In this document: positions 27,475 through 36,900 of the stretch, piece after piece
Layout of the letters: every line of letters starts with the position of its first letter
How positions within the stretch are numbered: position 1 is the stretch's first letter
Assembly (NCBI RefSeq): GCF_004358675.1
Contig: NZ_SMZO01000016.1
Span: 1 to 64,000 of the forward strand
Length of the DNA: 64,000 nt
Direction of reading: 5' to 3'
Origin: Meridianimarinicoccus aquatilis
GTDB taxonomy: Bacteria > Pseudomonadota > Alphaproteobacteria > Rhodobacterales > Rhodobacteraceae
Made by a program: the position numbers and the translations under genes
Notes under the pieces: model-generated
Database searches by the model: none
What the model saw: only the letters and a program-made list of their open reading frames with translations
What the model was told of the DNA's origin: nothing

Positions 27475-27747
27475 ATGAAAAAGATCATTTCAGTAGCTGT
27501 AGTCACACTCATGGTGTCGGCGGGCATGGGCTTCGCTCAAGCCGCATCAGACCCAAGCGGCGCAGCTGTAATAGACCCTGCAACGTCAGGTGGTGGGCTG
27601 TCCGGCGCCGGCGCCGGAGTCGGGGGTGGCGTTGGCGTAGGCGTCGCAGTCGGCGCTCCGCTTGCAACGATGGCAATTGGAATTGCTGCGGTCGAATCAA
27701 GCCAAGGCAGCGACTCTCAGCCTACATCGACAACGACGACTAACTAA
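27475..27747 (+). CDS. Small secreted Gly/Ala/Thr-rich protein, YjbE/GfcA-like
   Basis: The chosen start ATG 27475 has GGGAG upstream. An earlier in-frame ATG at 27427 and the 27403 start would bury the signal peptide. The 90-residue product has a classical signal sequence (MKKIISVAVV...AQA), a Gly-rich centre and a Thr-rich tail (TSTTTTN). Size, composition and tail strongly resemble E. coli YjbE (GfcA family), encoded in yjbEFGH for exopolysaccharide. Here the YjbF-like and YjbH-like genes lie just downstream but on the opposite strand, so they converge with it. Composition-based similarity is moderate evidence. Confidence 0.6.
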   Translation: MKKIISVAVVTLMVSAGMGFAQAASDPSGAAVIDPATSGGGLSGAGAGVGGGVGVGVAVGAPLATMAIGIAAVESSQGSDSQPTSTTTTN

Positions 27748-27763
27748 TCAGAATCAGAAACTC

Positions 27764-27786
27764 CGTCACCGCTTCGGGCGGTGGCG
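27764..27786. terminator. Hairpin between convergent yjbE-like and yjbF-like genes
   Basis: An inverted repeat of nine bases each side (27764-27772 and 27778-27786, one G-T wobble) encloses a five-base TTCGG loop, typical of stable terminators. It lies between the stops of two convergent genes and could terminate transcription from both sides. The following T-tract is weak on both strands. Confidence 0.55.
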
Positions 27787-27793
27787 AAATTTC

Positions 27794-28414
27794 TCAGCGT
27801 AAGCGCCGGATAGTTAGATAACTATTGTCTGGACCGTGCCATTGTATCGATGTCACTACTTTGCCTTGCTTGGATAATTCGAAAACATTTCGAAATTCTT
27901 GGTAGGGCGACCCGCAATATTCCACGAAAGTGCCTTTGTCTCCCGCTTCCAGGTTACATTGGACTGGGTAGCTGATCGTCTGGTTTTCACCGTCAAGATA
28001 GCGGACGACACGCTTGTATTGTCCAGATTGACGTGCAGCCAGCAGGTCAGGCAAAGAGCCTGCATCTCCAGACATCAGATCAGCCCCAAAACCGCGTGTT
28101 GCAACCATAACCGGACCATCAAAGCTGATGCTGGCCTGGCTCGAAGACCCGTAAGTCGCAATATCCCCACTTCTTGCCGCAAGCACGAAGAAGTCCGCCA
28201 AATCTAGGCCCGGCTGTTCAACCATAACCAAGGGTCTGGTTGTATTCGCCAGAGCGACGGGAATATTGGCGCGCTCTGCTTCAATGAGTGAGCCTTCCAC
28301 TTTCGAAGGAGTGAACGCTTCGCGCACGAAGTCTAACGTTGCGCGCCGTTCTTTCATTCCGTCGACGTTGCCGCAACACGCGAGCAGTACAGGAGCGAGC
28401 CAGAACATCCTCAT
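27794..28414 (-). CDS. YjbF/GfcB-like outer-membrane lipoprotein
   Basis: ATG 28414 overlaps the YjbH-like stop by ATGA, which favours it over TTG 28420. The 206-residue product begins MRMFWLAPVLLACCGN with a lipobox Cys after LLA, so it should be a lipoprotein. The body is beta-rich and resembles the YjbF/GfcB family of group 4 capsule or exopolysaccharide accessory proteins. It is encoded immediately after the YjbH-like gene, the same order logic as in E. coli yjbEFGH. YjbG is absent. Function is presumably export or surface assembly of the polysaccharide made by the wzc/CapD-type genes upstream. Confidence 0.75.
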   Translation of the reverse strand: MRMFWLAPVLLACCGNVDGMKERRATLDFVREAFTPSKVEGSLIEAERANIPVALANTTRPLVMVEQPGLDLADFFVLAARSGDIATYGSSSQASISFDGPVMVATRGFGADLMSGDAGSLPDLLAARQSGQYKRVVRYLDGENQTISYPVQCNLEAGDKGTFVEYCGSPYQEFRNVFELSKQGKVVTSIQWHGPDNSYLTIRRLR

Positions 28415-30501
28415 CGCCAAAACCTGCCAAATCCGCGATCAATTTCCGCTTTGTGATACGATTGCAGCGCCGGGTAAAGACGATCTGGAACGATTAGGCG
28501 CGCACCGCCGTTTCGCTGGATCGGCTGCAAATCAAGTGTCAGTTCGGACTGGCGCGCAGTGCCAAGAATCCAGCTTGTTGGAATGACAACGCGTATGCCT
28601 TTGTCAAAGCTTCCTTCACCAAAGTCTTCGGCAGACGCATCAGTGAACGTCGCGAACGCTCCCACTCGCCACCCGTTTGAAAATGTCCGGTCGACCGTGA
28701 ATGTTGCGCCCACATCTCCCGCAAGATATCGTCCGGCGTCAATCTGGCCGTAATAACCGTTGTCAAATTCGTAATATGCCGACACATGGCCGGTTGCCAC
28801 GTCGTAATCTTGCAACCCGAATTGGCGGTCAAAATCACGCTGTTGAACATAGTTCAGCTCAACACCTAGCCCAAGCCTGCTGTCGACGGGTTTCCAAAGT
28901 ACCTCGCCCGAAACCCCGGCATACATGCTTTCCAAATACCCAAGGCTCACCCGGCTGAACACATTTGTCGTTGGCCTGCCAAAGCTGGCAAAGTACAAAT
29001 TCTCCATCCCCGGATCACCGTCGGTCAGGTATCTCGGATAGTTTGTGCGCACGGGATACAAGTCGCCAGAATTATCGATCGGTGTTTTTGCAAGATTGCC
29101 AAAGGCACGCTTCACCACAGCGCCGGAAATCTTGGTATTATAGGTCGGGCGAACGATGGCCCGTGCGCGCACACCAACATCGATCCGAATAGGTCTGTCA
29201 GGGTCGAAAAAGCCTGTCTCTACATATGGCTCGATACCCCAGCCAAATGACGGATATGCTCCGTCAACGATAGGGCGGGGAGCGGAGGCAGCATCGGTGA
29301 CAGCAACGCGCTTTTGCATCGCTTCAGCTTCGCGGAATTCGAACGCTTCCAAATCAGATCGGCGGACCGTGATTTTCGAAAGCGCGAGGCCGTTCTGAAC
29401 AGGAATAAGGTCAAATACCTCGACCGAGGCCGGCAGAGTATTGGCCATACTACGCGCCGCGCGCCCAAACGCTTGAGGCGACGCATTAAACCGCGGATTC
29501 GAAAACCTGAGCGTGGCCCGCTGAGCGGAAAGCTCCAACCCTCGCAGTGTTAGCCCATCTCGCGCAAGCGCTTGGCTCAACGCGGTTTCGACGCCGGGTT
29601 GGGGATAGATGGCCCAGTCTGTGTTTGTGACTGCTTCTGGCGCGCGGCCAAAAATGGGGATCGGTGCCTCTTCCCGTCCGCCGGTTACCGTAGCAACCTT
29701 GGGATTGATCAAAAAGGTCAGCTGAGCGCCGACCTCGCTGCCATGCAGAGCATAAAGGGACATTTGGGTGGAAGGCCCCAAACGATAGTCTAAACCGAAG
29801 TTCCATGGCGTCTTGCGATCAAGCTCTCCGGCGCTTTGGGCATCAGAATAATTATCTGAAGAATACTCAGCTTCGAAGCGGAGGTTTGGACTAAGATTGA
29901 CACCAAACCCGCCAAAGAACGCATAGTCACCTCTGAACCACTGATCCACGCTGGGAACGCCGCCTTCGTCAACGGTTTCATTCGTCCGTGTTCCAGTGCT
30001 TCCGATGCTGTTATAGCTGCCAAGCCTGCCCCAACCGATGCCCGCAGTTACATCCATGTTGCGCGTAAGCTGCTTTGTGGCGACAATATATTCACTGCTA
30101 AGCAGACCGGTGCCCGCAAGATCACGCAGACCGATTGACATCGCAGGGCGCACAGACGTTTCATCCAGAAACCGAAACCCGATATCGAAGCTTCTGTCGA
30201 AAATCAGTTTGGATGAGTCGCCGGGGGTGGCTGTATAGACGTTCTCATCAAATCCCGCGTACCGGAATGTGCCGAAAAACCTGTCCGAGATTTGGAACGT
30301 AAGAGCCGTTCGAAAATCGCCTTTGTAGCCGCTGAGGGTCGTGGCCAACTCAGCATCCGGCGCGCTTTGCGCCGTTGGCATATCGATCAGGCCGATGGTT
30401 CCATACATTGAATAACTGAGCTGAGGGTCAGTTTGTGCCGAGACCTGTTGCGCAACCAGCAGACACGGGAAAATAGCTGTGCGCACGATGCTAATCGTCA
30501 T
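28411..30501 (-). CDS. YjbH/GfcD-like outer-membrane beta-barrel protein
   Basis: The 696-residue product has a signal peptide (MTISIVRTAIFPCLLVAQQVSAQ) and repeated beta-strand patterns with aromatic ends, typical of a large outer-membrane barrel. The segments YGTIGLIDMPTAQSAPDAEL and FRTALTFQISDRFFGTFRY match the YjbH family start. In E. coli, YjbH and relatives are needed for exopolysaccharide/group 4 capsule output. It lies between the PPP phosphatase gene and the YjbF-like gene in one minus-strand operon. The barrel could serve in polymer secretion because no Wza-type OPX gene is present in the window. Confidence 0.85.
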   Translation of the reverse strand: MTISIVRTAIFPCLLVAQQVSAQTDPQLSYSMYGTIGLIDMPTAQSAPDAELATTLSGYKGDFRTALTFQISDRFFGTFRYAGFDENVYTATPGDSSKLIFDRSFDIGFRFLDETSVRPAMSIGLRDLAGTGLLSSEYIVATKQLTRNMDVTAGIGWGRLGSYNSIGSTGTRTNETVDEGGVPSVDQWFRGDYAFFGGFGVNLSPNLRFEAEYSSDNYSDAQSAGELDRKTPWNFGLDYRLGPSTQMSLYALHGSEVGAQLTFLINPKVATVTGGREEAPIPIFGRAPEAVTNTDWAIYPQPGVETALSQALARDGLTLRGLELSAQRATLRFSNPRFNASPQAFGRAARSMANTLPASVEVFDLIPVQNGLALSKITVRRSDLEAFEFREAEAMQKRVAVTDAASAPRPIVDGAYPSFGWGIEPYVETGFFDPDRPIRIDVGVRARAIVRPTYNTKISGAVVKRAFGNLAKTPIDNSGDLYPVRTNYPRYLTDGDPGMENLYFASFGRPTTNVFSRVSLGYLESMYAGVSGEVLWKPVDSRLGLGVELNYVQQRDFDRQFGLQDYDVATGHVSAYYEFDNGYYGQIDAGRYLAGDVGATFTVDRTFSNGWRVGAFATFTDASAEDFGEGSFDKGIRVVIPTSWILGTARQSELTLDLQPIQRNGGARLIVPDRLYPALQSYHKAEIDRGFGRFWR

Positions 30502-30519
30502 GTTGAAGCGTCACCAGAT

Positions 30520-31302
30520 CTAGCACGAAATGAAATCCACGTTGCCCGGTTCGATCCGGGCAGCCGTCAGTCGCCCCGAGAACCAGGCGCCGGTATCTAT
30601 GGAAATGCGGCCAGCTTCGACAACGGGCGCATCAACAATCGTATGACCGTGAACAACCCACTGCCCATCCGAACGGGCCGCTTTGGAAAACTGAGGGTGA
30701 CCCCAGATCAGGTGCTTTTGTTCTTGCGCCGCCATCGGCATGGATGGATCCACGGCTGCATGTACAAAATGAACGTTCCCATTTTGCACATGGAGTGGCC
30801 GGCTCCTTAGCCATTCTTCCAAACCTTCGCTGAACGCTTCTCTCAATCGGTTTGCCGCGCGCGTTGCTTCATCTGGGCTGGGTTGTTCGGTAATACCACC
30901 CACACCAAAGCTGGCGAGTGTTTGCAGCCCGCCATTTCGCAACCAACGACCGGCGGACTGCTCCGGCGTATCGAGAAAGTCGAACATCATTTGTTCATGG
31001 TTCCCGAGAAGACATGTTATCGTTTCGGGATTGTCTTGCGCCACTTGGAACAGCGCCTCTAGAACTGCTTTGCTCTCTTCGCCGCGATCTACGTAGTCGC
31101 CAAGAAAAATGATCGGGCGGCCAGGGTCCGTGGCGCGATCTTCCTCGATGCGGCTCAGCAAACGCCGCAGCAGATCAATCCGGCCGTGGATATCACCGAC
31201 GGCATAGACGGAATAGTCAGGATCAAGCGGGGCTTCAAACCTTGTACGACTTTGACCCTCTGATGATCGTGCAGCGCGACGCTTGAAAAAGTTCAACGGC
31301 AT
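30520..31302 (-). CDS. PPP-family metallophosphatase (serine/threonine phosphatase-like)
   Basis: ATG 31302 is taken as start; a GTG at 31323 seven codons earlier is possible. The 260-residue product has the three PPP metal-site motifs GDIHG (36-40), GDYVDRG (68-74) and GNHE (100-103), and a C-terminal VVHGHTIV His site. Bacterial enzymes of this group dephosphorylate Ser/Thr and sometimes Tyr. It is located between a BY-kinase gene and YjbH, 12 bases after the kinase stop, while no low-molecular-weight or PHP tyrosine phosphatase occurs in the window. It is therefore a candidate partner phosphatase for polymer-length control. That link is inferred. Confidence 0.88.
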   Translation of the reverse strand: MPLNFFKRRAARSSEGQSRTRFEAPLDPDYSVYAVGDIHGRIDLLRRLLSRIEEDRATDPGRPIIFLGDYVDRGEESKAVLEALFQVAQDNPETITCLLGNHEQMMFDFLDTPEQSAGRWLRNGGLQTLASFGVGGITEQPSPDEATRAANRLREAFSEGLEEWLRSRPLHVQNGNVHFVHAAVDPSMPMAAQEQKHLIWGHPQFSKAARSDGQWVVHGHTIVDAPVVEAGRISIDTGAWFSGRLTAARIEPGNVDFISC

Positions 31303-31334
31303 ATCAGTCTTTCGTTTGGCCACCGGCCGGACAT

Positions 31335-33494
31335 TTAGTTTTGATAGTAGCCGCCATAATTTCCGCCGTAACCGCCATACTGACCGTAGCCATATCGTTT
31401 GAGCCCTTTCGGGTCCACCTGCGAGAGGACTACCCCAGTGACCTTGATGCCCACGGATGCAAACATTTCAAGCCCGGCCCGAACCTGATGTTTATGGGTC
31501 GAATCCCATCGCACAGAGAATACAACTGCGTCGACGTGGCGTGCTGCAACCCGAGAGTCGGGCACCACGAGAACGGGTGGCGTATCCAATACGATGATGT
31601 CGTACTTGGCCCGCATCTCAACCAGCATTTCGGCAAAGCGATCCGACGAGTAGAGATCCGCTGCGTTGGCGTTCGGATTTTCACTTGGTAAGATGTCGAT
31701 CCCGAGTGTCGGTTCATGAGAAACTGCCTGCTCCAACGGCACTTCCCCAGTGAGAACACCGACCAGCCCGACTTCGGCAGGAATGTCAAAGTAGGTTGAA
31801 AATACTCGGCGGCGCATGTCGCCTTCTATCAACAGAACCTTTTTCCCAAGCGCGGCAAGATTCTGCGCCAAGAGAATTGACAAGGTCGTCTTGCCCTCGC
31901 TTGGGATTGACGACGTCGACAAAATCACTTGCGGCGGTGCGTCGATATTGGACAGCATCAACGAGGTGCGCAAGTTGCGTATCGCTTCGGCTGCGCTCGA
32001 GGTGGGCTTGTCTATGATATACCGCAACAGTTGCGCCCGCTTGCGAACCGGAATTCGTGGAACGGTTCCTAACACCCGTGCGCCGGTACGATCTCCCAGT
32101 TCTTCTGCGCTCCGATACGTATTCTGGATTGCTTCACGCCCAAGCACCAATGCCGTCCCTGCAAGTAAACCGAAGATAGCATAAATGCCGAGCACCATTT
32201 TTGTGCGCGGAGAGGACGCTGAAACCGGCACCACCGATGATGACAGAACCCGACTATCTGCCTGCTGGATACCGCGTTGAACTTCGGTTTCCTTAAGCCT
32301 GTTAAGGAAGTAGGCGTATATCGTTCCGGTCGCCTCGGCTTCGCGGCGAAGTTGCTGAAGCTGCACTAGATCGTCAGATTGTGCCTCAATACGGCTGTTC
32401 AGACTCTGATAGGAGGCTTGCAAAGCGGCCAATTGAACGGCGGCGCGATCACGGTCCTGTTCAACGCGGCGTTCGATTTGATCGAACCGGGCCATGAATA
32501 GGTCGTCTACATTGGGAAGATCGGTCGCCACGATGCGGTTCAAGGCAGGGTCTTCTGCAATCTGCGCCATCAGCGTCATGTCGCCACTGTCCCGCGCCGT
32601 GGTGAGGCTAATCAACTTACCCTCGGCGTTGCCCCGCAAATTCTGCGCCTCGTCGATCCGGGTCCGCAGATCTTTGACCTGGCGGTTCAGTGCTTCTAAG
32701 GCTTCCGGGCTGATCAGATCGGTTGACGCATTGAAATTCTTGACGGCCTGTTCTGCTTGCTCAAGCTCCATCCGCAATTCACTGACGCGATTTGACAGCC
32801 ATTCAACCGCAGCATCGGTGGCGGCAAATTTCACGGCGAGTTGGTCCCGGATATAAACCTCGGCCAAAGTGTTCGCCATCAATGCCGATTTCTCGGGAGA
32901 TTGGGTCACCATCGTTATCGTGAAAACATAGCTTTGGCGCAAATTCGACACAGACAAGGCTGCGAGAACACGATCAACGACGTCATCGCGAATTCGTTGC
33001 GCGCTTTGTTCTTCTGCTTCGTCCGACCCGCCGGTCAAAAGCCCGATAAGTGAACCAATCGAGAAACGGCTCGGTTCCCGTAATGTGCCGTTGAACTCTG
33101 GATCATTCAGCAGACCAAGTTCATCGACCAGCTGTTCCGCAAGCCCTCTGGAACGGATGACTTCCACTTCGGTGTTTACGGTTGCCTGGTCACCGGACAG
33201 ACCCGACATGACATTTTTAAGGTCAACGACCTGCTCTTCGCGGTTGTCCAAAACAACAGTCGCACTTGCCGTGTAAAGCGGGACGGCCATGCCTTTCAGG
33301 TAGGCGAACCCCAAGCAAATCGAAACAAGCGTCAGCAGCGTAATGATCCACTTGCCGTTCCAGACCGTCTGCAACAGGGCAAACAGGTCGAGTTCTTCTT
33401 CTATATCCTGTGGTGCCTTTGGTGATTGCTGGCCGTCTTCTGTAGAGCGCGATAGGCGGCTTGGCAGAGGCTCGATAGGTCTAGTCTGGTTCAA
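31335..33494 (-). CDS. Wzc-like polysaccharide co-polymerase and bacterial tyrosine kinase
   Basis: The best start is TTG 33494, preceded by GGGAAAA; no ATG lies near. The 719-residue protein has an N-terminal Wzz domain between two transmembrane helices (about residues 50-70 and 425-445) with a large coiled-coil periplasmic part. A cytoplasmic BY-kinase domain follows: Walker A around 534-541 (SEGKTTLS), Walker A' with LLIEGDMR, and Walker B IIVLDTPPVL. The last 20 residues are Tyr/Gly-rich (YGYGQYGGYGG), the autophosphorylation cluster. It controls chain length and export of surface polysaccharide. It stands with YjbH, YjbF and a PPP phosphatase, without an adjacent Wza. Confidence 0.93.
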   Translation of the reverse strand: MNQTRPIEPLPSRLSRSTEDGQQSPKAPQDIEEELDLFALLQTVWNGKWIITLLTLVSICLGFAYLKGMAVPLYTASATVVLDNREEQVVDLKNVMSGLSGDQATVNTEVEVIRSRGLAEQLVDELGLLNDPEFNGTLREPSRFSIGSLIGLLTGGSDEAEEQSAQRIRDDVVDRVLAALSVSNLRQSYVFTITMVTQSPEKSALMANTLAEVYIRDQLAVKFAATDAAVEWLSNRVSELRMELEQAEQAVKNFNASTDLISPEALEALNRQVKDLRTRIDEAQNLRGNAEGKLISLTTARDSGDMTLMAQIAEDPALNRIVATDLPNVDDLFMARFDQIERRVEQDRDRAAVQLAALQASYQSLNSRIEAQSDDLVQLQQLRREAEATGTIYAYFLNRLKETEVQRGIQQADSRVLSSSVVPVSASSPRTKMVLGIYAIFGLLAGTALVLGREAIQNTYRSAEELGDRTGARVLGTVPRIPVRKRAQLLRYIIDKPTSSAAEAIRNLRTSLMLSNIDAPPQVILSTSSIPSEGKTTLSILLAQNLAALGKKVLLIEGDMRRRVFSTYFDIPAEVGLVGVLTGEVPLEQAVSHEPTLGIDILPSENPNANAADLYSSDRFAEMLVEMRAKYDIIVLDTPPVLVVPDSRVAARHVDAVVFSVRWDSTHKHQVRAGLEMFASVGIKVTGVVLSQVDPKGLKRYGYGQYGGYGGNYGGYYQN

Positions 33495-33602
33495 GTCGTT
33501 TTCCCGAATGGCATCGCATGCAATTGCGACGTGCTGCTCTCACTTCCCGGTCTGCCTTCAACCGGATCAAACTTCTTATTACGATAGCATTGATTCTAAA
33601 GC

Positions 33603-35564
33603 TTATGCCACATGGGAACGCTGGGCCAAAATGCTTCCTGTTCTGTCGACAACTTCGCTGTTTGGATCATAGAGTGTCGGGGCATCTCTCATCGCTCGGC
33701 GTAATGCCTCAAGGTCATTCATCTCACAGGCAGCCGCCATCACTTCGATATGCAAAGAAAGGTCTTCCGGGGAAAGACTGTCTTCGCGCAAGGTCAGTAT
33801 TCTCGGATGCTTTGTTGCTTGTGCCGTCGCGCCAATGAACAACTCTTCATACAGCTTCTCTCCCGGCCGCAATTCTGTAAATTCAATGGCGATCTCGCCT
33901 TGTTTTGCGTCGCGCCCCGTAACGGGGGTCTTCCCGGATAGTCTGATCATCCTGGCTGCAAGGTCAGCAATACGGACGGGTGCGCCCATATCGAGCAAAA
34001 ACACGTCTCCCCCTTTGGCCAAGCCGCCGGTTTGTATGACCAGTTGTGCCGCTTCAGGAATGGTCATGAAATACCGCGTGATTTCGGGGTGTGTTACGGT
34101 TACCGGGCCGCCAGTTTCAATCTGCTTTGAAAACAAAGGGATGACAGAACCGGAAGACCCAAGAACGTTCCCGAAACGGACCATCGAAAACAGTGTTCCT
34201 GCGCCCGTCCGCGCATGTGCCTGACAGATGAGTTCGGCCATCCGCTTGGACGCGCCCATCAAGTTTGTGGGCCTGACGGCTTTGTCCGTGGAAATAAGGA
34301 TAAACGACTTCACCCCGGCGTGGACAGACGCATCCGCAAGCGCCTTGGTCCCGAAGATGTTGTTGCGTACGCCTTCGATCATGTTCTGTTCGACCATCGG
34401 AACATGTTTGTAGGCCGCGGCGTGATACACCGTGTCGACTGCAAATTTCCCGAGCAGCCATTTCAGGCGCTCGCCGTCCCGGACGGACCCGACAACCGGG
34501 ATCAAATCCACGCCAGAAGTTTCTGCCTTTTTTCGCAATTCTTGTTCGATCAGATACAGCGCAAATTCGCTATGTTCAAAAAGCAGCAGGCGGGCAGGGC
34601 CGTTGTCGATGATCTGACGGCACAGTTCACTGCCGATGGACCCGCCTGCGCCGGAAACGAAGACGGTGCGACCCTTGATGTTTGCATTCATCAATTCGCG
34701 GTGGGGCGGAACCGGGTCGCGCCCGAGGATATCTTCAATGGATACTGCCCTGATATCATCTACATCTGCCGTCCCAGAAATGAGATCAAGCATACTTGGG
34801 ATGGTCTGGACGGTCACCGGAAGCGGTTCGAGGAACTCCATCAATTCGGCCCGCTGCGCCCGCGTGATTCTTGGCATGGCAAGCAGCACCGTTTCGGCGC
34901 CGAGTGCAGAGACCAAATCGATAATGTCGTTCTTGCCATAAACCGATAGCCCGCCAATCACGGCTCTGCGCAAAAGCGGATTGTCGTCTATAAACCCGAC
35001 CGGTTGGTATTGGCTGCTGTGGTGCAGAGAATGGAAAAGCTGTCTACCCGACTCCCCGGCACCATAAATCAGAACTTTGGTACGTGTGCTGCTATCAACA
35101 ACGCGGTAGATCGTTCGCATTGAAAAACGAACAGCACCAACCGCCAAAAACGCTACCATTGCATAGATAAAAGGGACGGACCGCGGAAGCCAAAGTCCAA
35201 GCATCTGCGCTGCCACGAGCATAATTAGCACCGGGCAAAATACTCCGATGGCGATCACGCGAAATGCACGCGCGCTAATATATCTGACAACTGCGCGGTA
35301 AAGCCCAAGCCGAATGAATAGTGCTAGCGTAATCGGTAGTGTCACAATGAAAGCGAGCCATGGTTCGACACTCAAAGCCAACGACAAGCTATCGAGTCTC
35401 AAAAACATGGAAACTAAAAAACAACCGCACAAAATGATGACATCTGCGGCAATTTGTATCGCGCGTTTTTTCGCGCGCGGCAGACCCAGCAGCCAGTGCA
35501 AGGTGGTCGCCCTGAAATTTCGAATCTTTGCCAACACAGTAATGCCAAACCTTACAAAGATCAC
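33603..35564 (-). CDS. Membrane-bound UDP-N-acetylhexosamine 4,6-dehydratase (WbpM/PglF/CapD type)
   Basis: The 653-residue protein (GTG start at 35564; a start 10-11 codons later is possible) has four hydrophobic helices (about residues 35-140), a CoA-binding-like Rossmann domain (near 150-270) and a C-terminal long SDR domain. The SDR has SGAGGSIGSELCRQI (about 305) and MGASK (436-440), in which Met replaces the usual Tyr as in WbpM. It converts UDP-GlcNAc to UDP-4-keto-6-deoxy-GlcNAc. This is the first step toward UDP-diNAcBac and legionaminate, so it may feed the aminotransferase and acetyltransferase in the main cluster 30 kb away. Location upstream of the BY-kinase also fits exopolysaccharide initiation. 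Confidence 0.9.
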   Translation of the reverse strand: MIFVRFGITVLAKIRNFRATTLHWLLGLPRAKKRAIQIAADVIILCGCFLVSMFLRLDSLSLALSVEPWLAFIVTLPITLALFIRLGLYRAVVRYISARAFRVIAIGVFCPVLIMLVAAQMLGLWLPRSVPFIYAMVAFLAVGAVRFSMRTIYRVVDSSTRTKVLIYGAGESGRQLFHSLHHSSQYQPVGFIDDNPLLRRAVIGGLSVYGKNDIIDLVSALGAETVLLAMPRITRAQRAELMEFLEPLPVTVQTIPSMLDLISGTADVDDIRAVSIEDILGRDPVPPHRELMNANIKGRTVFVSGAGGSIGSELCRQIIDNGPARLLLFEHSEFALYLIEQELRKKAETSGVDLIPVVGSVRDGERLKWLLGKFAVDTVYHAAAYKHVPMVEQNMIEGVRNNIFGTKALADASVHAGVKSFILISTDKAVRPTNLMGASKRMAELICQAHARTGAGTLFSMVRFGNVLGSSGSVIPLFSKQIETGGPVTVTHPEITRYFMTIPEAAQLVIQTGGLAKGGDVFLLDMGAPVRIADLAARMIRLSGKTPVTGRDAKQGEIAIEFTELRPGEKLYEELFIGATAQATKHPRILTLREDSLSPEDLSLHIEVMAAACEMNDLEALRRAMRDAPTLYDPNSEVVDRTGSILAQRSHVA

Positions 35565-36209
35565 AAACTTACCAGCGCATGTGAGTTCAGTCCAGCACGC
35601 ATCTAAAGAATGCTTGGTACTTGCACGGGATCACGTCATTCAAGCTGACCAAGATGACAAATATATGAATTCATGGATCAATTCGTGCCTGAAAAGATTC
35701 GGCCACGTGCAAAGCCTTCGTTCCGGGGACATTTCTTACCATTTTAAAATCACATGCTTTATGGGTCATGGTCGAACCTTGTAGTTTAAAGCGAACAAGA
35801 GCACTGAAATTGTCGAAAAGGCGCATTTGTTAATGACCTTTTCGGCGGCTTGAGTTCCCACAACCTTCGAATCCAATCAATGGTTATCGGGAAAAAGAGC
35901 ACGACGGCTACGCGATACGCGTTATCTGTGCGGCGGAGCGAAACAAACACACCTTCGCCGGGGGCGGGGCACAGTGGGCTTTGATCCCAGACAAATCATT
36001 GGGCGAGGCAGGTGACAAGATCGACGGGCTCCGAAAGTACGGCGCCCGTACGCCTCTGTGTGCTTTATCCCGAAACGCGGCTTTTAATCGGCGTGCAGGA
36101 TTGCAAGATCAAACCAAAGGATGAAGCAGAGCATGCTACGACCAAGGCCGCATTTTGCTGGGTCAAGCGAACATGCTAAGCTTAATTTCAACGCAAAGTA
36201 GAGGTGCCC
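35565..36209. other. 645-base gene-poor region between divergent dehydratase and response-regulator genes
   Basis: No convincing gene was found. The left part (35565-35850) is AT-rich and should hold the promoter for the minus-strand dehydratase. At about 35870-36110 one plus-strand frame stays open for some 80 codons but has no start, no recognised motif and no family similarity; it may be a degraded gene fragment. An eight-base palindrome TAAGCTTA lies at 36177-36184, 26 bases before the response regulator start. Confidence 0.4.
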
Positions 36210-36896
36210 ATGGAAAACCAAGCTTGTATATCGCCTGTTTCCAAAGTGCGAACAGCCATGATCATCGACGATCATCCTTTGTTTTGCGATGCTTTGTCGA
36301 TCGTTCTTAAGATGGTGGCGGGCGTCGATACCGTGGAAACAGCCGAGACTTTGTCGCAAGCGTTGGATCATCTCGCAAACCGTGTCACGCCGGACATTGT
36401 GCTGCTCGATTTGAATTTGCCCGATGTGAATGGCCTTGATGGGTTGCTTCGGCTTCGCGCGCGGGCGCCACGGCTTCCCATTGTGGTTGTGTCGTCCATG
36501 TCGGACAACCGAATGATCAGCGCGACACTTCAGGCCGGGGCCTCTGGGTTCGTGCCAAAGCACAGTCAGCGCGATGTATTTCAGCAAGCGTTCCGCGCAA
36601 TTGAGCTTGGTAAAACCTACACACCCGAAGGCTATATTGAGCCGGGAATGTCTGGCGGGGAGCCTGATGACGCCGTTTCGCGCCTGTCATCGCTAACAAA
36701 TCAACAATCACGCATCCTCAGGTTGATCTGCGATGGGAAGTTGAACAAGCAGATTGCTTTTGACCTTTCGATCGCTGAAACAACTGTGAAAGCTCATGTA
36801 ACTGCGATCATGCGGAAACTGGGCGTTCAAAGTCGGACCCAGGCGGTGCTGATTGCGCAACAAGCAAAATACGCGCATCTTCTGCCCGACGCTTAA
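36210..36896 (+). CDS. NarL/LuxR-family response regulator
   Basis: ATG 36210 is preceded by AGAGG; a GTG at 36204 is two codons earlier. The 228-residue product has a receiver domain (MIIDDHPLFCDAL at about 15-27, phospho-acceptor Asp67 in LLDLNLPD, switch residues in VVSSMS, KHSQR Lys near 112) and a C-terminal GerE/LuxR HTH (LTNQQSRILRLICDGKLNKQIAFDLSIAETTVKAHV). It lies just before a FIST-domain gene and a hybrid kinase gene, likely its phosphodonor. The set resembles ErdR/ErbR-type regulation of PQQ-alcohol oxidation in Pseudomonas, which fits the cytochrome PedF gene downstream. Direct targets are not proven. Confidence 0.9.
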   Translation: MENQACISPVSKVRTAMIIDDHPLFCDALSIVLKMVAGVDTVETAETLSQALDHLANRVTPDIVLLDLNLPDVNGLDGLLRLRARAPRLPIVVVSSMSDNRMISATLQAGASGFVPKHSQRDVFQQAFRAIELGKTYTPEGYIEPGMSGGEPDDAVSRLSSLTNQQSRILRLICDGKLNKQIAFDLSIAETTVKAHVTAIMRKLGVQSRTQAVLIAQQAKYAHLLPDA

Positions 36897-36900
36897 GGGG

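Noticed and set aside
35870-36110. Coding gene in the gap before the response regulator
   Set aside because: No start codon, no ribosome site and no recognisable domain in the open stretch.
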